A stretch of 64,000 nt of DNA from Anthoceros angustus (taxonomy: Eukaryota; Streptophyta; Anthocerotopsida; Anthocerotales; Anthocerotaceae), in assembly GCA_010909165.1 (NCBI GenBank), contig MU008175.1, forward strand, positions 673,370 to 737,369. Direction: 5' to 3'. Positions 22,734 through 33,992 of the stretch are shown here, piece by piece. The notes under the pieces are model-generated. The model searched no databases. It was not told the DNA's origin and saw only the letters and a program-made list of their open reading frames with translations. Position 1 is the stretch's first letter. Each line of letters begins with the position of its first letter. A program made the translations under genes and the position numbers.

Positions 22734-24052
22734 ATCATTTCTTCCTCCCACACATTTCCATTTCCACAGCAGCAGTGAGCAGCACAAGATCATTGCAGTA
22801 GTACATGGTGGCGCTGATGAAGGGAACGGGGACGGGACATTGTTCAAGTAGAGTTGGTTCCACAAGTAGTCAGGGCAGTGCTCGTCGAATAAGTTCTGCA
22901 CTCTTACTTTTATGTGGCCTCAGGTATTTGCTCCTCTCCTGATTAAAATGCCGGAAATTATGCCGGAAACCCTGTGAAGGTGGATGACATTTCGAGGCAC
23001 CGGCATCATCTGTACGTTAGGCTTGAACCAGAAAACTTGTTACCTTGCCGATCGTGCTAAAAGCTCAATCTGACAATCCACAATGACGGCCAGTCAAAAT
23101 GTACAGCAACTGTTACGTCAGCTCAGTGTGTATGAATAGCCATACCCTGGACCCGATATCCACCTCCTTCACTCCACCATACACTGGAGGACAATCCCTT
23201 ACTCCACCATATACAAGAGGACAATCATTGTCCTCCCAGGCGAAAAAAAATCAGAGGCTGATGTGAGACATGGCAGGGAGCTGAAGTAGAGGAGGATGAA
23301 TTCGCAAATGGATTAAAATCAGAAAACAAAAGCATTCAACCAAAAAACCCTTGGGGTCTCCCTTTCAAGTCCTTAAGTAGATGGGTTCGCCCATCTCCTC
23401 TGTCCTTGATAAAAGCTATACCGAAAAACACTCCTTATGTTCCCGATTGCTGTTTGCTCCGCATGTATAAAGAGTGCATGCTGGTACGATGCTCTTCGGA
23501 GTCGAATTGCAACTACATAGGTACTCTAAAGACTTCCTCGGGTCGATTTACTGGCCGAAGATATTCTCCGAGACTTGCCGAAGTCTCGTGACGGTGGATT
23601 CGGTTTTTCAGTCTGCGGACTGGGCCGGCCTGCCGCCTGCTCGTCTAGAGACTCGAGCCGCCTACATTTGTTAAGGTCAACTCTAGAGAAAGACTGCCGC
23701 CTTCAAGTAGGTAATGAAACTATTCAATAGACCGATGACACACTTGCCACAAAAGGAAGGAAGACCTGTCATACGTGCACTGCAGCGGCTGAGTCTATGC
23801 CGCCCGATCTTGGAACTTTTTGTCATACAAACTCACTGATTACAAAAACTAGTTTTTCCCGCTAATTCCGATGCACAGTGACTTTTCTTTGATTCAATAC
23901 CCTGTCCAGATACATCCAGCTGCCCATCCACAATATCGGTACATAGCAGTGTCTGTACAACACTTGGGGCGCAGACGTCATGCACACAGGCAACTCCAGA
24001 TTTGTTGATAAATACACATTAGAAAAACGACCTCCTTACGGTCCTAGTAGCC
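22734..24052. other. No recognisable gene
   Basis: Near 23163-23235 the phrase ACTCCACCATA(C/T)AC followed by GAGGACAATC occurs twice. The only other frames are short and unfamiliar. Confidence 0.5.
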
Positions 24053-25292
24053 CTACTCATGCTGACTTGGACGGATCACAACGCCATCAAAACAGAACCC
24101 CTTTTTCCAGTGACCGCCTTCTATCTCTGTCAACGAAAAAAACAGCTCCACAGGCTCCGAGTCCACAATGAAGTCTCCAGCTACATATTCCAGCCAGCCG
24201 TCTTCATCTTGGGTCACAGTGGCTAAGTTTGGCAAAGCCGATTGCTTGTCACTGAGTGTCACCTGTCCATCCAAATACCTTGCAGACTCTGCTGCCTGAC
24301 CATCAGCAGTGGATAGCCTGAATGTCACAGGCTTTAGTTCCCACGAGCCTGCAGGGTCCCTGAAGATAGGACGGGGAGCCCGATGGGACTCAACGCCACG
24401 CTGCTTTACCCTCCAGGACAGACTGTATCTTCCTGGTGTTAAACATCCAACAAGACGCCCTGTAAGCTCTAACCAACAAACATCCTCCAAATACGCTACC
24501 TCCTCGAATCTGCAGAAGGCAGCGGATTAGATTTTAGCAAGACCTTGAAGACCACAAATTCAAATGCAAACCTGGTGACAGAAGGACGAGCACCAGGCTG
24601 AGCACGACGAGCACCAAGTGGTACAACTTAGAACATGTGGCGAAAGCATGTCCATACCTAGAGCCTCCAGGGTTGTGGATCCACGACCAGTAACGAAGAT
24701 CATCACCCCATGTTATTGAAAGAGCCCTAGCTGACAGGGCTCGACATATTGCACCCGTCGGTCGATCCAGCCAAAACAACTGCTCAAAGAGCAAAGACCC
24801 ACATCATAACCCACAAGTCCGGGCAATCAGGGAGCCCAGAAACAGGGATCACACCACTGAACGAGCCAAGCAAGAAGCAATTCCAAACAAGGGCTAGGAA
24901 AATCCGTCAATCCAAGAACAATGGCAATGGCTCACCTCGTTCCCGCCGTTTAATTTAACAGGTTGGCAAAGCCGATCATACAAATCCTTCCTGGACGAAT
25001 ACCACCTGGGTCCTTCTCGAGGATCAGCATTTGCGAGCACATCCGCACAGCTGGGGTGCAGCAGCTTCTCCCACACAACATCGGAACGAGCAGCATCCCT
25101 AAACAGGGGGCTCACAAGAGACAGGCGGGCAACGTGCCTAACAGACTCCAAATGAGAAAGGATGACGGCAACGCAGCCCTCAGGCAGATCCTTTAACTCT
25201 GTTCCTCCTGCGTCTCCCGCTGCCGCTCCCGCTCCGGCTGTGCCTGTTTCCGGGGTGCTAGTCTCCATGTCGGGGGTCAGTGAGTGTGTCAA
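24053..25292 (-). CDS. F-box-PP2 (phloem protein 2-like lectin domain) protein
   Basis: A predicted SCF ubiquitin-ligase receptor with a C-terminal PP2 domain, a fold that in relatives binds glycans. Exon 1 24936-25292, exon 2 24658-24779 and exon 3 24053-24509 have GT-AG junctions and join in frame to 311 residues. The first 30 residues are Ala/Gly/Thr-rich. The F-box follows (LKDLPEGCVAVILSHLE, then LVSPLFRDAA and VVWEKLL, residues about 34-80). The PP2 part begins with LFWLDRPTGA, SARALSITWGDD and YWSWI, continues with the diagnostic EVAYLEDVCWLELTGR, and ends with WKKGFCFDGVVIRP. Arabidopsis PP2-A and PP2-B genes show the same domain order. A second in-frame ATG lies at 25268. No damage is visible. 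Confidence 0.9.
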
Positions 25293-26260
25293 AATCCCTC
25301 CCAGCAGACAAGATCCGGTTCCGAATGACGTCCGATCAGTGCATCCTGGGTCCTGGCATCATACTAAGCTGAGAAGAGAAGCAAAGACGGAAAATCTGGT
25401 GGCGCGGCCTGCACGCCAACCCTAGCGTTCCAGGCGTCCGCAGGTGGTACAACAGTAAGCGCTCAAAGCATGAAGAGGGACAGCAGAGAACACCGGTGGA
25501 TCCGCCCTCGAGGACCTTCTCTGTCCGGGTCCACGTTGGCCGCCTCCGTGGTAACAGCAGGCCATCCCGCGTTGTTGCCACATGGCGGGAGCAGGGGGCA
25601 TTGAAGCACTGCATCTCCAGTCTGTACATGACACATACCATAACAGGGTCACGCAACGAGAGGGCAGTAACGATGAAAGCGGGCCGCTTTCAAATGTAGA
25701 GGAGGTTAGGTAAGGGGGATTTCTCATCCTGGGTGTCACGTCAGGAAAATGCTGCAATAACTCTGTTCATACGGTTTGGTTAGTTCCAGAAGACACCGTC
25801 CACAGCGTCCCTGCTGAACTATTTCTTCCGGTTCAAGTCCCGTGGAGCCCGAAATTGTTCAACTGTGGTTGAAGTGGTTGTGGGAGTAGGGGAGGAAAGG
25901 GATCTGATCTGCACAGCGTGTTAGGAGGAGCAACATGAAGAGTGGAAGGACAGAGGTGGATTGTAGGGTAGCGCGTCATCCTGCACCTTGTGACGGCCGA
26001 TGAAGAAGGTCATGGAAGAAGCGGAGGCTGCGGCGGGCGACGACGGCACCAACATGGGTTGGGGGAGAGCAGACACCTGAAAGCAGACACAGGGAAAGCA
26101 GCAAGACGAAGCAACACATGTATGCGTCTTGAACATGGTATTGGAGTAATGGGAGAAGGACGAAGCGTGGAGCAGCGAAGCAGTGTGCTTTATTACCGCA
26201 TAGACAAGACAATAGAGGGCCACTGCTTTTACTTACACAGTTCCTGTGCAATGTGCGTGG
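25293..26260. other. No recognisable gene
   Basis: Upstream flank of the F-box-PP2 gene. A sequence like a tRNA B-box (GGTTCAAGTCC, 25838) occurs without a matching acceptor stem, so no tRNA is called. Confidence 0.5.
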
Positions 26261-28435
26261 CCTGGACATTCTCCTTGGCTTTGGCTTTGGCTTTGGCTTT
26301 GGCTTTGTATATGATTTCGTAGTGATGGTGGGCCAATAAGAGCCGAGGTGGTGCTTTGCTGTTTGTGCAGAGTCCAAGAGTCCAAGATCTGGTGAGTGCT
26401 CTGGTGCAGCATGTGGCGTTGATTGTACGTAGGCATCCCTTTGGAAAGGGAGTGGACTGGGCTGAAGAGAGGCTGGCAGTGGCAGGTAGCAGGCTGGAGC
26501 CGTGCGTTGTAATAGTCCACAAAGTCCATACATAGGCGGTGATACCCTTATCCTCTCCCCGACACATGAGATGAGGGGATGGATCGAAAGCTAAAGAGAA
26601 GGAAACGACGAAAGGCGCGGGAGGCGAGCGAGACGCACAATATGCAAACGTTGTGTGAAAAGGGGAGTTGCAGTTGGCGGAAGGGAGGAGTGGCTGCAGG
26701 GCAGGGCAGGGCAGGCCACGGATTCCGTTGGGTGGGAGATAATGCCATGGCATCCGACAAGCGCGAGGCGGTACAGTGCGGTGGGCTGTACGTCGGTTGT
26801 GGGGTCGGTTTCACGGTGGCACGGGAAGTTTAATGGAGTTGGTGGGGCTCGGCAAGGACTGAGAGCGAGGAAGCGTTGGCTGGGGATCTCATCGCGGATC
26901 CTCCTTCTTCCACGGGATCTTGCAGCAAGCGCTGGAGCGCTTACTCCATGGCATCAATGCTCCACTAGTGGCATCAAGGCTGGACTTGAACTCGTGATGA
27001 TCCACAGCCCCTGCGCATCGGCATCGGCATCCGCCTCCGGTTCCGCCTGCTCCTGCGCCTGCGCCTGCGCCTCCGCCCCCGCCTAGCAGACGGGACCTTC
27101 CAACTTCCCCGCGCGCGCAAGGCCGTGCAACGGAACGTAACGGGGCGCGACGGGGCGGGACGGGACTGGACGGGACCCCGGAGAGCGAAAGCGGAGCAGA
27201 GTCCGGGCCGTTCCGTGGCCTGCCAGGGGAAAGGGAAAGGGAAAGGGCTTTAAAGGGAAAGGGAAAGAGAAAAGGAAAAGGAAAAGGAAAAGGAAAAAGA
27301 GAAGGGAGGGAGGCAGGGAGGGAAGGGAGGAAGGAAGGAGGGAAGGAGGGAAGGAAGGAAGGAACGAAGGAAGAAAGGAAGGAGGGTTGACGAAGAAATA
27401 GATTTGGCAGGCAGCCCCGTTCCCGCTCCCTCTCCCTCGGCAGCGGCAGCGGCAGCGGCAGCGCGCAATGCTTTGTGAGGAGTAAAGCGTTGCATTCATT
27501 TCATTTTGATTCATCGATTCCCGTGGAATGTGCGCAAAAAGAAATGATAAGTGCGGCAGGCAGAGAATGTTGCGGGAGAGCCGGCCAATGAAGGTCGGCC
27601 TGGGCTTGGGGATTGGGGGGCCATGGGCCTGGGCCTGGGCCTGGGCCTGGGCCTGGGCTGGGCCTGGGACTGGGCCTGGGACTGGGACTGGGACTGATGA
27701 GACTGGGACTGGGACCGGGACCGTGTGCGATTGACTCTTCTCCCGCCTGCTGTCCGCTGTCCGGTGTCCGCTGTCCGCTGTCTGGTGTCCGCTGTCCTTG
27801 TCGCGTGGATTTGATTCATGTCCACATGGGACGCGGGCCGGGCTCCGGCATCCGCGCTCTTGTCGCCTTGCTCTTGATGCTCTCATTTGTTTTAAAATAG
27901 GTATATATATATTTTCCCTGTCCGCTGTTTCCCGCAATTACCGTACGGCAGCACATACGTTGGTGGTGGCAGCTTTTACCGCGCCCAGGACAAACATGGC
28001 AGTAATGAGAGGGATAGAAACATTTGCGGTGTAGCAGGGGTGTGAGTGTTTTTGGCAACCGCCGCATGGCCTTGCCTTCCCTTCCCATTCCCATCTTCCC
28101 ATCCCCCCATTTTTTTCCCACTTCCCGCTTCCCACTTCCGATATTCCCGATCCCGCATCCCGCATCCCGCGATTTGCCGCAGTTCCAGTTGGTCATTGAA
28201 TGCTCCGGGCTCCGGGCTGGCAGCGCCCGATTCATTGCGGAACGCGCTTGTTGCGATCCGCCGAACCGGATCCCGCTTACCGGCCATAATTGCACACCAA
28301 CACGTCCCGCCGCCCGGCCCACCCTCTTTACATCGCCACACCTACATACACGTATGTACACTGCAACAACATAGAGAGACACGGTGTCCGTGTTCCGTGT
28401 TCCCCGTCCGCTGTCCGCTGTCCGCTGTCCGAGTT

Positions 28436-28550
28436 CGGTTTTGGTTTTGGTTTTGGTTTTGGTTTTGGTTTTGGTTTTGGTTTTGGTTTTGGTTTTGGTT
28501 TTGGTTTTGGTTTTGGTTTTGGTTTTGGTTTTGGTCTTGGTCTTGGTTTT
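28436..28550. repeat. GGTTTT hexanucleotide microsatellite, about 19 copies
   Basis: The longest pure tract of the field. The last units change to GGTCTT. It is open in all frames (Phe-Gly, Leu-Val or Trp-Phe dipeptides; Lys-Pro on the other strand). The paired G runs could form two-tier G-quadruplexes. Confidence 0.95.
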
Positions 28551-30029
28551 TCCAGACGTGCAATCCCCCGCCCCGGTAGACATGGCTTGGGCTTCCAAGT
28601 TTCGACCCTCACCTCCCCGAGCAGGCAAGCGGGGAGGCGATAGGGAGAGGCAGGAGTGAGGAGTGGGGTGTGGGCTCGTACACTCACTTCTCTTTCTTCG
28701 CATTTCACGTTGGGAGGCGCGTGGGGCCCGGGCGGGCACAAACGACATGGGTTGCGGGTGGAGCGGAAGTGCGGAAGTGCGGAAGTGCGGAAGCAGGTGA
28801 CCAGGGGTGGGCTGCCCTGCTCCTGCTCCTGCTCCGGATCCGGATCCGAGTCCTGCATCGGAGATTGGAGCATGGACATGAGTTGCTGTCCTGGTCGTCG
28901 GACAAAGTCTGGACTGCATTTGCGTAAAGGCGAGTACCTCGCCAAGGACACTGCACTCCATTTCCACAATCTCCATGTGCTCATCAATGGAAGGGGGGTG
29001 AGTACTGAGTACTAGTGCGTAGGTATGCAATGCTCCATGCTATGCACTCTCTCTCGTACACACGATGTACATACACATATGTACCTCGACTAGATGTGCA
29101 ACACCAGCTTCCTTCAGCTCGGCGTACAGTCCCCAATATAAAAAAAAACACCAGTCCGCGTAATTGCTCATGTAGCTACGCATGCTCCGCCTACCGGATA
29201 ACATTATTATGTGCGTCGCAGTTGACCGCGAGCTTGCTTGGAAGTTGGAAGCGCTCTTGAAGCGGGCAGGTGATGACAGGAGTCCTATCAGTGACTTCGT
29301 TCCTCGTTCCTCATGGAGAGGGGGAGAGAGAGAGAGTGCGGGCAGCGGGCAGCGGGCAGCGGACAGCGGACAGCGGACAGCGGGCTGCGCGCTCCGCACC
29401 GCGGCAGACTTGTTCAAGTACAATCATTGCACACTCATTTAATGGCGCGACCTGGGCTGGGCTGGGCTGGCCTGGCCTGGCCTGCCGCACCAGGGCCCCA
29501 GCGAGTCCCGTTGCCAAAAAACGCAAGGACGGTGGCAGGCGCGATGCGAGGCGAGGCGAGGCGAGGCGAGGCGAGGCGAGGCGACGAGATACTCCGGGCC
29601 ACCGGACCACTGGTGTGAAACTGGACTGGAGTTTGGAGTTACGTCCTCTAAGTGTGACGTATGTAGGTACTTTTGTATCCCAGGCTCCCAGGCTCCCAGG
29701 CTCCCAGGCTCCCAGGCTCCAAGGCCTGGCCTGCTTTTCGCTTGGTTGTCGCGTCCACACCTAACCTGCAACTTGGAGCGTACATATCGCTTTTCGCACG
29801 CGGCTCCTGGCTCCGGCTCCTGCTCCCGCTCTGCCCAAGTACGCGTGGATTATTGCGTCACAGGGAACGAGCGACTTTGGCGCGTACCGTCACAGACCAC
29901 ACACTCCAACGTTTGTTGCTACTTGCATGTGCTGCAAGTATGCTGCAACAACGCACTACCTAGTAGCTACTCAAGTCTGCATCGTTTCTGCTCGGCCCGG
30001 GCTGCTGCCCTAGTCTTACAACATCTCTT

Positions 30030-31150
30030 GTGAGCAGGATGAATGACTTAGATTTGCTACGAAATTGCTCTTGAGTCATATAAACTATCACATGTCACAT
30101 ATTTAAGACCTCGCCACCTAACTCTTGCGATTTCTGCAATCAAACAAACTTCAGAGCTGTAATAGCATATCTCCTTCCATGCGTAATGTCTGCCATTATC
30201 TTTTCCCTCTTAGTTTTCCATCTCGGGCTAGCAGAGTAGGAGAGATGGTGAGCATTGTATTAATCAGCCACCCTGGCTACCTATCCTCACTCTTGTTTTG
30301 GACCCCCTTCACGAAATCGACACAATCCTTAAAAGAGAGTTTTAGCCCATTCATCAAAATGATATCACCCTTGTTGTTACGTCCACAAACAAAAAGTCTG
30401 CATTTTTTTGCATTGACATGGTAGAGAGCATGATGTGATGTGTTCATGGACACCATTCAATAAATTCAAATCAAAACTAAACATGGTTCTACTTTAAAAA
30501 GAAACAAAACTGAAGGTTGTGTGTGAACGCCAACATGGCGGCATCCATATCGATTAGGACAAAAAAAGTAAACTTTAAAACAAGCACATGCAAGCAGCTA
30601 CGCCACAATGGTCCATTATGGGGACCACAACCGAACTTTGAACCAACATTGAATGTATGACCACTTCTAAGTTCTACATGCGCTCCACTTCTGGGTTATC
30701 AAAATCGTCGTTCTTGCCTATGGACTTGGCATCTTCATCCTTCTCAACTCCTGCCTCATCAAGAGCTTGCGTAAGCACCCCGCAGCTGTGGTCGTAGCCT
30801 ATGCATCATTCCTTTCTAATTTCGATTTACAAGGGCGTTCAAGTCTGCTCGGGTTATGGCTTTCACGGATTTGAATCATTGCCTTCATCAAACAAGTAAC
30901 CTATTCCCTGTATGTTTAGAATTGTATGACATCTTTCACATGTTAAATCACAATATACAGCCTTGGTCGATCACAAGGATGGTGTCCAGGACTGAAACAC
31001 ACAAAACCCACAGGATGAATATTAACCTCCTTCCAGAATTACCCTTAGGTTGTCACCATTACTCAGTCTAAATTGAATGATTGCTCCCCACCCTTCTGCC
31101 ACCTGATCGCAGGCCCTCCGCCACCTCCTCACATGCCTTTAATTCTTGCA
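30030..31150. other. AT-richer stretch without a recognisable gene
   Basis: Composition shifts from GC-rich microsatellites to AT-rich unique sequence. No frame longer than about 100 codons and no familiar motif was found. Confidence 0.5.
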
Positions 31151-31164
31151 TACATGGTTTGTTC

Positions 31165-31400
31165 TATTGTTGCTCTCGTCTTGAGCTATGTTGTAAAATC
31201 TCTCTATAAAGTTATGCACAAATTCTTTGCTTAAAAAAATAGAAATCAAGGCATATGGAGAAATTCTTGTTAGTGTGTTTGCGCTATTGCTGCTCTATCT
31301 TCAGCTCTGTTGCGAAATCTTTCTATAGAGCTGTGTACAGATTCTTCGCTTAAAAAAAATTGAAATAAAGGTATAGTGAGAAATTCTTGCTAGTACAAAG
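31165..31400. repeat. Tandem duplication, 119-bp offset
   Basis: TTGTAAAATCTCTCTATAAAG (in part, 31191) recurs as TTGCGAAATCTTTCTATAGAG (in part, 31310), and the similarity extends through ATTCTT(T/C)GCTTAAAAAAA to GAGAAATTCTTG. Just after, CAAAGGT(G/A)ATTAATAGTA occurs at about 31397 and 31474. Confidence 0.75.
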
Positions 31401-33720
31401 GTGATTAATAGTACTACCTGTTTAGCTTTATGTTTGTTTCACGGTTCTCCTTTTTTTTTTTTGGGGCTAGTGCAAAGGTAATTAATAGTAGTCCTCCCTT
31501 GGCCTGGTGCCCTCTAGTGGGTTGTTCGCCACCGCCTCGGTGTAGATGGGACTTCCCACCTCTGCATTTTCCAAACCGCATCTCTAAATATGAATGAGGC
31601 TGTGCTATGTACATTACGGGAGCATAAGCGTGAGGAAATATCAAATCCTTGAGACGTCTCCCTACTCATAATGTGTGCCGCTACCTGCTGCTTGGTACCT
31701 GCAGGAGAATGGACTGTCACGGCAGCTCGAGTCGGTGTACATAGTATGTTGTGTGGCGTTACTGTGTGGTAGGGCAGCGTAGGAGAGCAGTAGAGTTGTA
31801 TGGACGTGATATCTGGATCCAGAGGTGCATCGGGATGTGGGAATGGAGCAGCTCGCAGGGCAGAGTAGAGGATCCGGCGGACGGCAGGGGATAGCCACGC
31901 CGGCAACGAATCACGATGCGCCGGGTTGGAAACCTGGCTCCGGGCGGCCACTGGCAGCAGCAGTAGCAGTAGGCAGTGCCAGCGCCTCCGCCTCCGCCAG
32001 CGCCTCCGCCTACGCCTCCGGCTGGGGCTGGGGCTGGGGCTGCGGCTGGGCCTCGGCCTTCTGCTCCGCCGCGAGAGCGGGGAGCAAACACGCCATGACA
32101 AAACAAGAAAGAGAGAGCCTCGCCACAGCCTACGCTACCGCACGCCATAGGTATTGCTCAGCGCAGACCAGAGAGAGATCGAGGAAGCGGGTTGTTGGGA
32201 ACTTGGACTTGTTGCGCCCATGGGCCATGCTTGTCCAAAACGCGGTGGGAAGTCATGTGTGGACCGGCTGGCCTCCGCGCTGCTCGAGGTCAAAGTCCCG
32301 ACAGCAGCGTGAGGTGCAGGCCAGGCCCGGGTCCGGGTCCGGGTCCGGGTCCGGGTAGATAATAACATACACGCATATGCTGAATCCATGAGCAGAGGAG
32401 AGGAGAGGAGGAATGGCGAGGGAATCTGGGGGAGGGGGGCGGAATGAGCGATAGAAAAGCGCAAAAAGGCGTGAAGGCTAGCTGCCTGGGCGCCTGGGCC
32501 CCTGGGCCAGCACCTGCACCTGCACCTGCACCTGCAGCACCTGCAGGCGTGTGGCGGGAGTGCAAAGCGCGCTGCGGTGGGCTGCTGGGCTGCTGGCCTC
32601 CTGGCCTCCTGGGCTGCGAATTCCGAGAGAGGATTTTGGTGCACTCTCGCTGCTGCTGCTGCTGCTTGTGGACGAGGACGCCAGCCGCTTCAAGCTTGAA
32701 AGCTTCGCGGCTTCGCGGCTTCGCGGGAGCAGGGGGAGCAGAGCTCGGCTTTGTCGGACTTCCCCAGCCCAGGCCCCACCGTTGACTCCGCCCCGCATTT
32801 CAAACCCATCCGATATCCGATTCCGCACCACCCTGGCTGGCCCTGGGGGCTGCCAGTGCCAGTCATGACGACTCGGGGCCCCAGGGCAACCGGCAACCGC
32901 CTACCGCCTAACGGCTACCGGCCCGCCCGGTGCTCTGCCCGCAGCATGTGATGAATCATGACAAGAGCGTCAGCGATTGCCGTATCGGCATCATGACATG
33001 ACATGCGGGAAGGGGGCCAGCAGCAGCACCCCCAGCTCGCAGCCAGCAACAAGCAACAAGCAGCAAGCAGCAATCCCTCTCTCTCTCTCTATCTCTGCCT
33101 TGGGGCCGGCGGCACTCATGACAAGGGGTGTGCCACTCACTTGTTTGGCCTTTGCGTGGATTTTAGAGTCTGAAACCCTAAAGCCAGCCACCGCATACGA
33201 CAAGCGCAGCTGCCGTCACTCCCCCACATGCGGCTTGGCCTTCGCCTTCGGCTTTGGGCTCGGGCTCGTCGGGCTCGCCCTCGGCCTTCGACCTGGCCCC
33301 AGGCTCCACCCTCTTGTCATTAATCCCTTCTTTTTAATCAGCCAACGAGAAAAAAGAAACACGCACCAAGAAAGAAGAACTCCTCTCGACTATCGGGTCT
33401 GGACAGGCAGACAGGCAGACAGACAAAGAAAGACTCTTCTCTTCGCACTCTCCTCCTGGGGAGCAAAGAGATGAGAGTCCTGACGCCTGACTGAGGAGTG
33501 AGGAGGCGAGGCAGTCCATCGCCCTTTTCTCACCTCCTCTCGCATCATCCACCGCCGCGGCGCCCTCTTCCTCCGCCTCCGCCGGCCTGGTATGCGCGCA
33601 CCCAACTGCAGCGGCAGCGGGACCCGGACCCGGACCCGGACCCGGAGCTCGGGCATCAGGTGGATGGATCGCGCCCACTTCCGCTGCCCCTCGACGACAT
33701 CGCCCGCCGCCGCCTCCAAT

Positions 33721-33798
33721 GTGAGTGTCACACTTCAGTGCGCGTTGCTTCAAGAAATCATGTTGGGTGGTTGCTGACGCTGCCTCCCTTCTCTGCAG
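33721..33798 (+). other. Predicted 5' UTR intron of the SCL3-like gene
   Basis: A donor (AAT|GTGAGT) and a pyrimidine-rich acceptor (CTTCTCTGCAG) bound 78 bases, matching the intron size of the other genes here. Prediction rests on splice signals alone. Confidence 0.5.
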
Positions 33799-33821
33799 CC
33801 GCTGCCAACAGCTTCGGCCGG

Positions 33822-33941
33822 ATGTGGGGAATGCCTCAAGATGAGCCAGGCCCCTGCCCTTGCCCCGCCCCGCCTCATCCACAGGTGCCGCTCCTTCGAT
33901 TGCAGACCTTCCGCTGCTGCTGCTGCTGCTTCTCCTGCTGA
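33822..33941 (+). promoter_or_regulatory. Upstream ORF in the SCL3-like leader
   Basis: ATG at 33822 opens 39 codons ending with a run of five cysteines before TGA at 33941. A second upstream ATG at 33943 opens a frame that overlaps the main start at 33993. Such frames often reduce translation of the main frame; that is inference here. Confidence 0.4.
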
Positions 33942-33992
33942 TCATGACCCTTCTCCCTCCCTGCCTGCCGCCGCTCCCTGACGTGCGCCGTC

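Larger units (their letters stand above)
26260..33660. repeat. Field of many different short tandem repeats (units of 5-9 bases)
   Basis: No coding gene was recognised, but perfect or near-perfect microsatellites of unlike units occur throughout. Examples: TTGGCT at 26273-26308, mixed GCCTGC/GCCTCC at 27030-27085, GGAAAA/GGAAGG purine tracts at 27230-27385, GGCAGC at 27440-27462, GGGCCT then GGGACT at 27624-27700, TGTCCGC at 27747-27797, GGTTTT at 28436-28550, GGAAGTGC at 28768-28797, GGCAGC then GGACAGC at 29338-29385, GCGAG at 29546-29583, CCCAGGCT at 29681-29720, GGGGCT at about 32025, GGGTCC at 32332-32357, CACCTG at 32512-32545, a GCTTCGCG-type unit at 32693-32722, and GGACCC at 33627-33650. 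Long frames here only translate the repeats (Lys-Pro, Phe-Gly, Ala-Trp and similar). Confidence 0.85.

Noticed and set aside
25770..25860. tRNA-like sequence (B-box GGTTCAAGTCC)
   Set aside because: No matching acceptor stem or anticodon stem could be drawn; a B-box alone is common by chance.
27083..27937. 284-codon minus-strand open frame
   Set aside because: Composition is set by purine tracts and hexamer repeats (Pro-Phe-Leu-Ser runs); no conserved motif.
28436..28550. Interstitial telomere repeat
   Set aside because: The unit is GGTTTT, not the plant TTTAGGG or its known variants.
27816..29030. 404-codon minus-strand open frame
   Set aside because: It is open because it crosses microsatellites (Lys-Thr and other dipeptide runs); no domain is present and the opposite strand is equally open.
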